In this document: positions 26,501 through 39,631 of the stretch, piece after piece
How the letters are laid out: each line of letters opens with the position of its first letter
How positions within the stretch are numbered: position 1 is the first letter of the stretch
NCBI RefSeq assembly: GCF_963576545.1
Contig: NC_083649.1
Span: 9,801,146 to 9,865,145 of the forward strand
DNA: 64,000 bases
Direction: 5' to 3'
Source: Limanda limanda
Lineage: Eukaryota; Chordata; Actinopteri; Pleuronectiformes; Pleuronectidae
Translations under genes and position numbers: made by a program
The notes under the pieces: model-generated
The model's input: only the letters and a program-made list of their open reading frames with translations
What the model was told of the DNA's origin: nothing
The model's database searches: none

Positions 26501-27761
26501 GATTACTCTACTGAAAACTACTGAACCCATTACCATGCGGAAGGTCGGGATTTGACCCAAAGAACAATCCATTCCATTTTGAAGCAGACCGGGATTAACA
26601 GGAGTGGATATGTGCTCCGTATCTGTAAGGAAAGTAAAAGTAACTGCCATATAAATGAAAGTGTGTGTACTTTTAGACATAAAGTGTGATCTGATGTTCA
26701 TTTATGTTAAGAGTTCAGGCAAACACAGTGTGCTTGAGCTGTAACACTGAGATAAATAAAATCTCTGTTGGATTTATAACACATTTATTCGAAGGAGAAT
26801 AAGGAAACTATTCAGCAATGAAGTGACTGGTTCAATCTTTCGTAGCAGAAATCCGACCAGCACAAGGTTCAAGAGACATTTTGGTCTATCAGAATGTTTT
26901 CAGATCAGCCGTAGCCTTAAGAAATCCAATGTTTTCTGAGATTTTTCCACTGCATTTTTATTGGGTTAAGCTCCAAAAGGCACATTTTCTTAGTTAAGGG
27001 ATATGTTGCTATGCAGGCTCATAAGCAGAGATGTTAACCAGCTGCTATCATCTTAGCTGGACGCCTACATCTTGGATGAGTAACCACAGAACTAAACTGT
27101 CTTTCAGTTTCAGCGAATTTGTTTTACAGGGTTGATGAATATTTAAAGTGAACCCTACAGCCCTTCCGCAGCTTTATGCAACTCAAGAAGTCTTGACAGT
27201 GAGTTTTCTCATTTCTGATTTTTGTCGGGTATGATTCATGTTTTTGGAATTCGCTTTTTATAATCAGGTGTTGTTCTATCCCACAGCTCCAAACTTGTTA
27301 ATTGGACTCAAGGTTTGCTCACTCCTGCCTTTAGGTAGCTTTTGTTTGTCTGATGATAGCCCACAATGTAAACATTTAAAATATGTATTCAGTATTTACA
27401 AGAACAATGCAATGTTGTCTTATAAATTCAAATGGATGTGGTTGGTCGTTAGCTTAGATGAGGATTGGATCATATTTGGAGAGAGATTATATATAAATGC
27501 ATGTCAGTTCAATTTTTCACTTACTTTGTCCACCACAGTAAATTCAAACTAGATCAGTGCACAGTGATCCTGTTCTTCGTGGGTTAATCGTAACCTAATG
27601 CAAAAATCTTTCTGTCTTATATGAATTTGTTGCCCTCTGTATTACACTGTTTTGCCTCATTTTAACAACATGTAAGTAGGACTGCTTAAAGCCACCAGCT
27701 GTATTTGACAGTGAAAAGCTTAGAGGCAGACACTTGTTTTGCTGTTTTTCAAAATATGACT

Positions 27762-27900
<139 letters not shown>

Positions 27901-29837
27901 TGTCTGTCAATCTTGTTGCTCCTAATGTATTCTGAGAAGCAGCTTATGCAGAAAACTGCTAAAAGAGTGAAAACAAATAAGTTTTCAAGTTTTTCCTCGA
28001 CTTAAATCAAGGAAGTCAGTGTCTGTTGAATTTAAGGCAACAAGAGATGAAAGTGATGATGTCTGAAAGATGGCGAAACAAAAGCCAGTGTATGCAACAT
28101 ATAACATTTACATATAACATGCCATGTATAATGTATAATACTCTAATACTTTAATACAGACAGAGGGTTAGTAAGTCGTCACCTTAACTTTCAAGGCTTC
28201 ATTAATTCCTTTGCTGCAGGAAAGTTATAAAATAACCAATTTCAATCCCTGAAAAATCTCTGTTTTCAATGACATTTACTTGACTTACGGTCTTGGTGAC
28301 TTTTTTATGATCTACTTTTGCCACTGACCTTTTAACCGATTAAGGTTTTTCATTGGTCTTGAACTGCTTAAGTTTTAACAACTGGAAAAATGTTCCAAAC
28401 TTTTGAGTGGTTGAGCCGGTTCTCCTGCAGGAGCCTAATGATAAAGATACAACACTGCACAAGCAAAAAGCAGTGAGTTCAGGGATTTAACACGTTTTAA
28501 TGAGTATGTCCACTCGGGAGTAAATCTGTGATTGTTTCAAAGCGATGCAGCAGAGTGCAGGGATCGACAGCAACAAGGAGATGAATTAATCATAGAAATT
28601 GACTTTTCTCTGAGTTTGTTTTCTCCTTTTGAAACAGGAGCAGGCATCATTGTTCGGCATAAATCACCTTTCCACACGCTGATGAATGTTAACTCTTCAG
28701 GAATTAATCATAATGATACGAGTTAAAACAGAAACGTCAGGCTTGCCTGCGACTGGGAGAATAGAAGAGCAACTTTTCCTGGCTGCGACCCAGAATGCCA
28801 CCTACATACAAATTCACAGTTTTGCTGAATGACTGAATGATGGACTCTAATGAGGGAGGAGATGAGTGAAAGATCTTTTCTTTGTCCTGCATTTCCTCCC
28901 TCCATCTCTGTTATTCTGTCACTTTCCGTCGTTGACACACACATGCATGCACAGTCTGCCACCACAAGTTTCTCTTTCAATCACAAAGACACACAAATGT
29001 GCACGCACACGCACACGCACAGACACACACATGCACTCGGATGCACGAATACTCCTACACCTCCAGAAATAGAGGCAGCAACAGTCTCACTGAATCTCTC
29101 AGCCCTCATGTTGATAATGTCACCTTTTCAGTGTTTCATTACCTTGTGCTAACAATCAGAGAACATCCTTCTCTGTCTGTCGCTCTCTCTCTCCCTGTGT
29201 CTCTATCTCCCTCGCTCCGTCTTTATTTTAGGATCAGTGATATGTTTGAGAGGAACCGTCATTCCATATAATTGCCGTAGTTAATGGTGCTACACTGCAA
29301 TTTCTGCATCTCGTCTGGAGAGGAAAGAGTTTATGATCCATTATTGTCAGTACTCTAACTTGTAAACTGCACTCGGCGGAAGTATGAGACAAAGGGAGGA
29401 CGGGGATGGAGACAAGGTCCATCGCAGAGGAGGTTGTGTCATAATTACCGAGGACTCATCGACTGCAACCTTCAGCAGATCTTCATGAAGCAGAAGAGCT
29501 CTGACATAACCACTGATCACTTCTCAGAGAAGCACATCTCTATGCAGGAAAACCACAGATCCTAGTGTTTTGTCCTTTTAAGACGGGCAGTTGTTTCTGG
29601 TTGAAATTCCCTCATCTTAACGTTAGTTGCCAAGAAAGCCTTGTTGTAATATTCAGGATAATACGTAATCAGAATGTAATGAACACACTCTGCTAATTCA
29701 CTAATGGAATGAATATGTAGCTGTCATTGTTACATGAAATAAAACCTGTTTTTCAGTGTGGAGCAGTTATGAAATCATATTATAGCACATGCAATTAATC
29801 ACTGTGTTGATTTCCTAAGGCTCATTGTGTAAGATCG

Positions 29838-29943
29838 AGAGAGGAGAAGAGAAGAGAAGAGAAGAGAAGAGAAGAGAAGAGAAGAGAAGAGAAGAGAAGA
29901 GAAGAGAAGAGAAGAGAAGAGAAGAGAAGAGAAGAGAAGAGAA
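29838..29943. repeat. (GAGAA)n pentanucleotide array
   Basis: About 20 tandem AGAAG/GAGAA units, nearly perfect, over about 105 bp. Confidence 0.96.
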
Positions 29944-30851
29944 ACTGTTCTTACAAAAGTTTGTCTTCCACCCCATATTTCAACAATCATTAGAAACATT
30001 TATTTTACATTCTTGATCAGTTTGTTTATATCTCTGCCATCAATCAATCATTTAATTCAATATGTGATTAGTTTGCCCCACTATCGACAACATGTAACAT
30101 TAAGTTTGTGAATTAAAAGCCTGGTAATTTCATCCTACTGACAACAGCTAACTGTGTCTGTCTCCTGGGCTCATACAGATCCTGATACAAAGTCCTGACT
30201 GTCTGTCCTGCAAACTAACTTTGGCATTAGAATGATTAAAACTGTCATTGGTTCCTTTACAGCAAATTTGTTCTCTAGGTTCATCTAATGGCTTCAGTCT
30301 CTTAAGCAAATTTCTGCTTTGCGTTGTCTGACACTTTAACAAAGACGAATGATCAAATCCAGGAACATAGACGAGTGTATTTAATTTTCTTCACCGTAAT
30401 TTTACAAACTGCTGCCAAAAAGTCTGCCATGATTTTGATTTCCTTGTTTAAGTATTTTAGTAATGACCTTTATCAATTATTCAAAAGGTATTAAGTAGCT
30501 TTAAATGCTTCACTAGACGAAAAAAAAATCCTCGAAGCAGCATCATTAGTATTAGTGACACGCTAAATATAAAAATATTCATTCCAAGTAAATAGACACA
30601 GGAGCTTTCAAGGCTAAACGACTATTTAAGAGATGTTGATAGTAAACATCTTGTTTTGCTCTGATGTGTGAGTGGCAGGGTCTCCCAAGGTAGAGTCTGT
30701 GTCCAGGAAAAGTATTTGAAGAAAAGCAACTAAACAGTGGAGCAGATGGTCAATGCGATTTTTAATGCCCAGGCCAAAGTAAACTGTTGCCCGTTGGTTG
30801 GCTAAAGCTCAGGGTTATAATCAGTGTTATGTAAACTGACGAGTGAGAGCT

Positions 30852-30872
30852 CTGCTGCTGCTGCTGCTGCTG
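30852..30872. repeat. (CTG)7 trinucleotide repeat
   Basis: Seven perfect CTG units in non-coding DNA upstream of gabra1. Confidence 0.9.
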
Positions 30873-31179
30873 TGCGGTCTGCCTCCGCTCCGTGGCCCCA
30901 TTCCCTTGCATCCACAGCTCTGTTTGTATGTGTATGTTTAGCATGTATTCACGAGCTGACGTGTGCATGTGTGTGTGTGAGCTGCTATTTCCGGAACACG
31001 AGCCAAGCAAGATGACACAGAGAAAACACGGGGCAGATCAGGGCCAGCAGGAAATGACACGGACAAATTCAGATGTTTGGTATAAATTCGAATAATCTCC
31101 GTATGGGGGAAGCGGTCGAGTGACGTGTTCAAGGCCAAAAGAGGACGTCCCCTCAACACAGAGAGCAGCAGAATACTGA

Positions 31180-31300
31180 GGCCTGTGTGATGTATCTACA
31201 GGAGCACTTCTGGTAATGGCCACTAGAGGCTGGCTCCAAGAAATTGCAATGAAGTGAAGAGGAATCCTCCCTCTAACTCCAAACATGGAAGAGATGTTTA
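31180..31300. mobile_element. Possible dispersed repeat fragment
   Basis: TGGCCACTAGAGGCTGGCTC with flanking CACTTCTGGTAA is a phrase I associate with dispersed teleost repeats. No terminal repeats are visible, so confidence is low. Confidence 0.25.
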
Positions 31301-34300
31301 GCTTCTTGGGAACAAGTACAAGCAGGAAAAAATGCAAAATACAGGTATAGTCCAAACAGCTATCTGAGTAAACTGCAAGAAACAGTGGATGTGTGTGTGT
31401 TAGGCACTTGCTTGAAAAAATAGTAACATAGAATAATGTGTTTTTGATCATGCATGTGCTGTGTTATCCTCAAATAGCTTGTATACTCATGTTCTTATTG
31501 GCATGGGAACTAATTGTGTGAATTATGGCTTGAGTACTACAGTCTATGGTACCACTGACATGATGTGGAACTGAACATAGATCCGAAGGCTTCAAAAGAC
31601 ACTGAGTGGCAAATGAATTCCATACCATGAAGAGGATATGTCGTATTTAACCTTGCAGACACGGTGGCTCTGTGGAGTAGACAGACAAAAACATTATTTT
31701 ACTTCAAATTAACCGTCAAAGCGCAACAGACAAGTGTGCTACGAATAATTACAATGCAATCCAACACAGAGACGCAGGGTGAATAAAGACACACACTGCA
31801 GGAAGCAAATGATGACAACATGGCTGACACACGCTCGGTATTCAGTTTGTGACTTTATGTAAATTGCAAAGGTCAGATGTCGGAAAATGAGCCGACACAT
31901 TTCTGTTGTTCCCTGGAAACACCTCTGTTGTCGTCTGTTGTGTTGTGTGCACATGCAGCCCATTTGTCTATTTTGTAGTGTGTGGTGAATTTGCACCACA
32001 TTAGACAATAACAAATCACAAAAAACAACAGAGTACAAAACAAAAAGGCAGGTCACCGCTAGCAACAGGACTCGTCGCTGATGAGATGGATGCAGTGTCC
32101 ACGTGCTTTCTTATTTGCTGTCGCCATTTCCTCTCCACGGTGTTGTGAGTACTTGCAACACATGTGTACACTTTATACACATCATGGTACAGGGTTGATC
32201 AAATTAACTTCATAAGCTGTCACTCTGAAAACACTGAGAAGTACAAGGGTAGTGCCGGTAGAGAGCATTCACACATATGCAAACACGTGCACACACCTAC
32301 ACAGTTCACATGCATAATTCCATCGGGTGTCTTGGTGTACCGAACATCAATGGCATCAATGAAGATGCAGCAGAGGGCTCTGGGTTCTTTACACCAGGTT
32401 TGCACATTAGATACCACACTCTATAGCCTACTCAAAATATGGAGCTGAGCAGTGTTACTTCTTTTGATATTTATTCACAGGGTGTTTATAAATCATGGCG
32501 TTTCATTGGCCATCATGAATATTTGAGTGTGAAAAAAATCAACTGGTTGCATAATACAGAGTCGCCTGCAGAGATTTGCAAACTATCTCCAGCTTTAGCT
32601 TCGGATTTGCCTTCTTATTTTGTCCTGCATTGTGTTGTGCGTGTGTGTGTGAGTGTTTGTGTGTGTGTAAGTGGACGGAGGTGGTGTATATGCTTGTTGC
32701 TTATCCAAAAGCCTCTAGCACAGAATATATTTATGAAGGATATAAAGGTATATTTGTTCACCTTTATTTACACCTATGCACTCATGTCTGTTAATGCTTT
32801 GCAAAATTATTCAGTTTTATATTTTGGGATAGTTTCAGCATCAACTTTTACTTATCAATAATTATTTGCATGTTTATTCCGATTCCTGCAGCAACTGGAT
32901 AAAACTACCCATCATGCTTAAGGTTATACTTTCTTAATTGTAAACAGGTAGAGTATAAATATTCAAGATACATTTGTATATTTGTCAAATCTGTCATCCT
33001 CTCTCACATCCCTCCACTGGGCGGTGGTTTAAACTGAAACTCCTGAGTGCCACAGTACAACTAAAAAGTTCAGAATAATCCTTAATGGAAACCTTTCTAC
33101 AGAAGCTCATGATGTTCTCTGCCTGAAGACAGATGCAGTGGCATAAAAGAGGAGAGAACAAGTTGTTCCTAATTATACGTACCAGACATTTGAGTAAAAT
33201 CACTAATTGACAGCACTCAAGAGCAGTGCACAAAGTGACTTTCCATTTCCAACTTTAAAAGTACAATCTGCATTTTCAACCACCAAACTTTTAACCGTGT
33301 ACACGGACTGACAGATCTTTTAATCATCCAATAAACAATGCGTAGATCTAAGTTATTCCTGTTTTCCAGTGCTGTTCAGTGTTTGTTTACAGCAGTAATG
33401 ACTGGTTTCAGCAGCATGCTGGTAGGCTGTATAATAATGCAACATGTGGGAGAGGATCAAGTGATTAATACATGTGGTTTGTAGACAGCTTTGATAGAGA
33501 AAGAACTCCCTCTGTGTCTAATGTACGCTAAGCTGTATATCAATGCTCTTTAATTCCTTTAACATATTTCTTAAAACTACGTTTGAGTCTAAATTGATAC
33601 ACAGAATATGTAGTCAGTAATTGTGTCAATTCTTTCATCCCCTTTGTAAGAATGTCTTTAATGTCACATGCTCATTTTACTTTTACTAAAATCGTAATTC
33701 AAGCAAAGCAGTGATAAATAATCCAATAGTTGCTGGAAGGATAATTCCTTTTTTTTATCCACATATGATCTCTTCAGTTACATGCATGTGTGGTGTGCAG
33801 ATACAGTCCCCATGGGATTGTGCAATATGAATTACTGCATGTCAATAGGTATGCACATAATCATATAAGTGTATGTATATTTATATAAGCATGCATGTCC
33901 GCCTACATGAGCAAATGTGTATCTGTGCACCTGCGCGTATGTGTCACACTGGACTCGGCCTCAAGCGGTGAGTCAGAGAAGACCCCAGCTTACGGCTGAT
34001 TGCAGAGAGCAGCTCACAGAGGGAAACGCTCCTTTGTCTCCCACAACGTCCAGATTGATTCCTCAGGACGCCTGATTGAGGCGAGTCACTCTGCACAATG
34101 GAAACTGCAGGACGTCAGCCTCTGTGAAAAAACTGTAACTTCTGACAGTGCATGCTGGTCCACTCTGGTCTCAGCCGTCCTGCATACCGAGCGAGTGCTT
34201 CTCCTCTTTCCCCGAAACCCACGTGATTAACACCCGACTGAACATATTTAGCTGCACCTGGGGACAGTCTCCAGTTAGTCCGCTGCATCCAGATTGAAGT

Positions 34301-34516
34301 GATCAAAATTAAACAGACACCAGGAGCTGGGCAGAAGGAAATTGATACAATATTATGCAGCAGACACCGAGTCCCGGTTCAGGGAGCAGAGTGTTAACCG
34401 GGCGGCGCTGTGTAATGCACCGGCACACGGGGCTAAAAAAGAAAAGCGCAAATCAAGCTTTACTGCAGTGAACTGAAGTATTGAGCTTGTATTTCTCTTT
34501 ATCTCTCCTGCTGTAG

Positions 34517-34710
34517 CCTCGGTTGGAGGCAGTCAGAGGGGAGCCGTGCCTGCTGTTGCCTACTGGACGGAGAGTGGTCTCGAGCGACCTCTTCATGGAG
34601 GAGCAGCCGTGACCTAACCGGAGCTAAAACATGGCCCAGCACGACTCCGTGAGCGCAGAGACTCGCTAAGCCTCAGGAATCTCCAATCGAGTGACATCAC
34701 ATGCGCCAAA
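34517..34710 (+). other. Candidate upstream 5' exon (194 nt)
   Basis: The acceptor TTTATCTCTCCTGCTGTAG (AG at 34515-34516) and donor CCAAA|GTAAGA at 34711 flank a GC-rich interval in otherwise AT-rich DNA. It holds two ATGs with only very short ORFs (5 and 12 codons), as expected of a non-coding leader exon. It lies about 6 kb upstream of the start codon. A possible partner donor, AGCG|GTGAGT, is at 33968. Confidence 0.35.
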
Positions 34711-35565
34711 GTAAGACATTCCTCCCCTGTGAAGAGGAGCCTGGAAAAACCCTCGCCCAACTGTCCCACTTTTGTCCCTGTTTAAAAAGCTGAGGCCCAG
34801 ACTTCAAGCTGAGACTGCTGCGTCTGTGTTCATGTGGACAAGGGTTGAAATAGAGTGTTAGCGAGTGTTGGGGTTTGTGTTAACAGTCATTAAAAGGCAG
34901 GTGTTCACTAAACGGAAAAGGGGTCAGCGGAACCTGTCGGGAGCACGACTGCTCAAAGGACCACTTCTCCTTTGTGAGACAACAATCCTGGCGCTTTAAG
35001 TGCCGGACAAAGGCTCCATGGGACATTGCGGAAAAAGAAAAAAAAGAAAAAGCAAATGGCTGTGCACTTGTATGTGAAGCCACACACATGAATGCACAAT
35101 GATAAAAGTACAGTGTGAATGACTTTAAAAGGTTAAAGGGACGAACAAATTGTAAAACACACTGACTGACATGTATGAGACCACTGAGCCAAACATACAC
35201 AAACAAACCGACAAGACACAATTAAGTGCAAACACTCAGAGGTGGCCGCAGCAGGTTACTTTTTTTGGTGTTAACGTGTCATTGATACAAGGCCGATTGT
35301 GCCACACATACACATGTACACATATACATATATAGAGGGAGTGTATAAATATCCCTTTCTTTTAAAACTCAAAACTACAGCTCACAGCGAATTATTATTT
35401 TCCCATAACCTGCACATCTCTCACCTAAATTACCATCATCCATCTCTCTCGTTTAGCCCTGCATACACACACACACACACATACATACATACACACACAC
35501 ATTCAAGCACGCATGCACACACACACACCTGCCCAGAGATGGAGCTGTATGCGTTAGTAGCCTTC

Positions 35566-35952
35566 GATCAATCAATCAAATTTTATTTGTATAGCCCACA
35601 TTCACAAATAACAATTCGTCTCATAGGGCTTTAACATGGTGTGAGATCCTCTGTCCTTAACCCTCAACAAGAGTCAGGAAAAACTACTAAAAACCTTTTT
35701 AACAGGTAAAAATATGCAGAAACCTCAGAGAGAGCCACATGTGAGGGATCCCTCTCCCAGGACGGACAGAAGTGCAATAGATGTCAAGTGTAGGAAAACA
35801 TCATCGGGATTAAAGATTTTTAGCAGCATCGATGAGGGTAAACATTTTTGAAGGATAACTTCAATACTATATGTCAAGTAGTCCTGCTGCAATCGTCTCT
35901 GGTCAGCAGCCAGCAAGATCACGATCCAGCTTCAAGATGGGATCCACCGTTT
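35566..35952. mobile_element. Teleost interspersed repeat (fragment)
   Basis: The sequence AATTTTATTTGTATAGCCCA, CAAATAACAATTCGTCTCAT, GGGCTTTAACATGG and GGGATCCCTCTCCCAGGACG is a recognisable dispersed repeat of acanthomorph fishes. The 3' part includes CAGCAAGATCACGATCC. It has no intact ORF. I do not assign a family. Confidence 0.55.
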
Positions 35953-36090
35953 AACACAGCATGCCTCGTCTCCTCTCCAATTTTGAACTGTAAATTCAGT
36001 GGAATTGATCCTTGTTTCGTTCAGACGCTCGACTATTGTTGCCCATGAACAAATTCTCCTCGTTGGCAGAGCTGGAGCTTATTAAAACCT

Positions 36091-36147
36091 GGAGGAGGAG
36101 GAGGAGGAGGAGGAGGAGGAGGAGGAGGAGGAGGAGGAGGAGGAGGA
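36091..36147. repeat. (GGA)n trinucleotide repeat
   Basis: Nineteen perfect GGA units. Arg or Leu homopolymer reading frames across it are artefacts. Confidence 0.97.
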
Positions 36148-36321
36148 CTGAGGGAGAATCGGGAGTCGAACTTCTTCTCCCCAGCTCTCCACTATGAGTC
36201 GCGCGTGCATGCGTCAACGCAGCGCGCACGCGGGCACGTGTTGGGTATGCATGCTCGCACGTGCACGCGCGCTCACAAGGCAGATCGGGAGTCACATGCA
36301 GCGGTGGCGTCTGGGCTCTGA

Positions 36322-36338
36322 GGGGGGGGGGGGGGGGC
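36322..36338. repeat. Poly-G tract (17 nt)
   Basis: Uninterrupted G run between GCTCTGA and CAGCTGG; prone to sequencing-length error. Confidence 0.95.
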
Positions 36339-36404
36339 AGCTGGAAATGATACTCCCCTCGCATTATAATGACATTAATTCCACGGAAGGAACTCGGCGT
36401 GGAG

Positions 36405-36414
36405 TTCTCTCTCT

Positions 36415-36466
<52 letters not shown>
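36405..36466. repeat. (CT)n microsatellite
   Basis: CT repeat of about 60 bp with one TTCT interruption at about 36418-36421. Confidence 0.96.
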
Positions 36467-36470
<4 letters not shown>

Positions 36471-36586
36471 CGATTGTTAAAATAAGCGCGTGCACCTGCA
36501 GCATCAGGTTATGGGGACGAAATATGAGCAGAGAGCGAGAAGAGGGAGAAGATGAGTCCATGTCAAATATCTGAAAATCTATCGAT

Positions 36587-37008
<422 letters not shown>

Positions 37009-37123
37009 AACATATAAACCCACAATGTTCCTCATAACTAATCAGGCACATGCACTACTTTAACCAAGCGTGAAGAGGTAACAAACACACTCACACACAC
37101 AGTCATACTCACACACAGTCATA

Positions 37124-37233
<110 letters not shown>

Positions 37234-37625
37234 TAGGCACACACTGAGGAAACGTTGCACTGCAGACCAGACTGACGTGACTACACTGCCAGCTCACTGT
37301 TTCTGCTCTCATGAAAATAACCCCCCACTCAGAACTGAAAGAGATAAAAAAAAATATATGAGTTGCTCCTGTGTCAAAAAGCATATTCCCCAAATCAGGA
37401 GCATGTGTTTACAACGGGGGCCTTATACCGTGAATTATTACACTGATGTGTTATAAAACTACCCATAAAAATGCCCTCGTTCCCCTCCTATGCCTCCCGC
37501 TGTAGTCCTTTGGTGATGAAAAATGTCCTCTGATTTGTAGTTTAACTTGAAATACGCAGATGACTACAAAAAATATACGCCGGGTATCATCAGCCCGGGT
37601 TTTTTTTTTTCTCTCTCCCTTGCAG

Positions 37626-37790
37626 ATGCACGCAGCTCAGCGCTCCGCGGCGTCTCTGAGCTCAGTCTGGAGTGGCGCGGCTGTAGCAGCACGATATCGG
37701 GCTGTAAACAGAGCCACTGTGCTGTCGTCTCAATGCGAACCGTGGGCTTCTGAGGAGACGGCGAGAGGACAAGAGGAGGATTTTACTGCG
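37626..37790 (+). other. Candidate alternative 5' exon of gabra1
   Basis: There is an excellent acceptor (T-run, CTCTCTCCCTTGCAG, AG at 37624-37625) and a donor CTGCG|GTGAGA at 37791; an alternative donor AGCTG|GTGAGG lies at 37821. The 165-nt interval is GC-rich, begins with ATG, and is open for all 55 codons. If spliced to 40471 it would give a 55-codon uORF followed directly by TGA. Both splice signals are strong, but expression is not shown. Confidence 0.4.
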
Positions 37791-38734
37791 GTGAGAGGCT
37801 CGTCTGATCAGTGCAAGCTGGTGAGGGAACGCGATTTTCTTAAAAAATCATTTTTCTGGAGGTGTCTCTTCCGTGCGCGTACCCGAACCGTGCAGCGTCC
37901 ATTAATGCTCGTTTTTATTTTTTGGGGGGGTTCATCGTGAGTAGTACTTACTGTCCTGTTTTATGACTCTTGTCCATGAGATGCCCAGTAGCTGCTTTGG
38001 GTCGCTAGACGGTGTTTTGATAAATGTCATTTTGCATCTCCTTGGAAATCATCACGTAGGAGTCAGGGAGTGACAAAGCGCAACGCGAGGGGGAAAACAA
38101 GGGAGCCCGGTTGCAAATGTAAGAGGATTTTTTTTATTTAGCAGCCACCGTGAAGAGATTAGGGCGACAGCAGTGGAAGTTAAATTGTGCTGCATATAAA
38201 AATGGGCGGGCTGGTCTTAATATTAGGTTGGTACAGCCTATTCTATAATAAGATGCTCTGCGCCTGGACACAGCCTGTGCGCCATGCGCTTTAATCACTG
38301 GCACGGTGGATGAACTAAAACGTCTATTTTTTTTTTTTTGGGGGGGGGGGCATAGAGACCTCGGTTCAGATGCGTTATAGTTTAGCACAACATCTTTCCC
38401 CGTGTGTGTATGTGTTGCTGACAGACTGCGAGAGTTCAACTCACTGTACAGCAGCGCCAATGAACAGTGAGAGAGACCTGCGCATATCGTCAGCAGCCGC
38501 TTCTCCAGCCCCGAGCTAGAATTCGTCAGATCTGAGATCACAGAGGCGGGTTTTTTTTTTTTTCTCTCCCTCTCTCCCTCCCTTCATTCAGTCCGGCTAA
38601 GAAAAAAAAAAAAGATATTCACAAAAAGTTTGAGGATATAGGAGGGAAGCGGACGCCGAATACAACCCCGCGACTCATCCGCTTGTAAGTGACATTTCTC
38701 CCGGTTTGCAACATCGCCTGCTGAGAAGGAGACG

Positions 38735-38735
<1 letters not shown>

Positions 38736-38790
<55 letters not shown>
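38736..38790. repeat. (GA)n microsatellite in the promoter-like region
   Basis: About 55 bp of GA repeat within the CpG-rich stretch. GAGA-type repeats can influence promoter chromatin; no such role is shown here. Confidence 0.95.
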
Positions 38791-39034
38791 CCACACTCGG
38801 ATTCGGCAAAGGGATGGTTCGTGTTTTTTGCTGGACGCCGCTGTAGAATCGAAAGCCAATGTTTTATTATAGGGAAGACAATGTGGTGGTGGGGGCTGGG
38901 GGGGGTGCAGGGGGTAGGGGGGGTGATCTCCGTCGAAAAACGATGATCGTTTAAAGGGGGTCTATTTTATGGCGAGCGAGAGGCAGATGACGAGTCTGAT
39001 GCGTTTCCAACCCGGGGAGGCAGAACCTTGGGTT

Positions 39035-39055
39035 TTCAGCACCGCGGACAGCGCT
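39035..39055 (+). promoter_or_regulatory. RE1/NRSE site (REST binding) in the gabra1 promoter region
   Basis: Both half-sites are intact with canonical 2-nt spacing: TTCAGCACC, then GC, then GGACAGCGCT. Against the classical 21-bp RE1, only the degenerate spacer base (G for A) and the last base (T for C) differ. REST represses neuronal genes in non-neural cells through this element, so its position upstream of a brain-specific receptor gene is coherent. Binding itself is inferred. Confidence 0.8.
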
Positions 39056-39437
39056 CCTCCGAATGAATCAGCTCGCGTTTTTTGCTTAATTACTCCGCCA
39101 CACGCACGAACTGGATACACACGCACGAACCGGATCGCCGTGCGCGTTGTGTGTGTGTGTGTGTGTGTCTCAGAAGCCAAAGCCTGAATTCCTCCACCCG
39201 GCTTCCCGAATGCGTCCCGGGCTCCTCCGTGCGTTGTTGCTGTGTCGAGGCGGATATATTTTTTCCCTCCTGTGAATAACTTAGAAAGTGAGCTGGTGCG
39301 GGGATTTTCTCCTCCATTCGTTAATCTGCATCATCCACCACCACCCCCCCGTCTCTCCTCTCCTCTCCTCTCCCCTCCCTCCCCACCTCATCCTTGTCAA
39401 CGGAAGGATTTATTTTTTTTATTTTTCATTTTAACAG

Positions 39438-39631
39438 AGCATTGTTTGCCCCCACCATCACCACCATCACCACCACCATCACCAACCAACCACGACTCCC
39501 CTCCGCTCACAGTGCACCTCGGAACATCACAAGCAAGTAGAGCCGGCGTGTCGCGTTCTCTGTGGGCTCTGAGTCCAAGGCACGATTCGATGGTCGCTGG
39601 TGGAATATCCGGCTTTTGCGCGTTGGCACAA
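39438..39631 (+). other. Candidate non-coding 5' exon of gabra1 (proximal)
   Basis: A T-rich tract precedes the acceptor TTTTAACAG (AG at 39436-39437). A strong donor CACAA|GTAAGT begins at 39632. The 194-nt interval has a CAC/CAT-rich stretch (about 39451-39490). It may be an internal exon, or the end of a longer first exon starting in the CpG-rich region. It contains an ATG at 39590 that opens a 14-codon uORF ending at the junction if joined to 40471. Confidence 0.5.

Noticed and set aside
37626..37940. Protein-coding first exon giving an alternative N-terminus for gabra1
   Set aside because: Joining 37790 to 40471 gives an immediate TGA, and the joined frame is not that of the receptor; treated as leader/uORF only.
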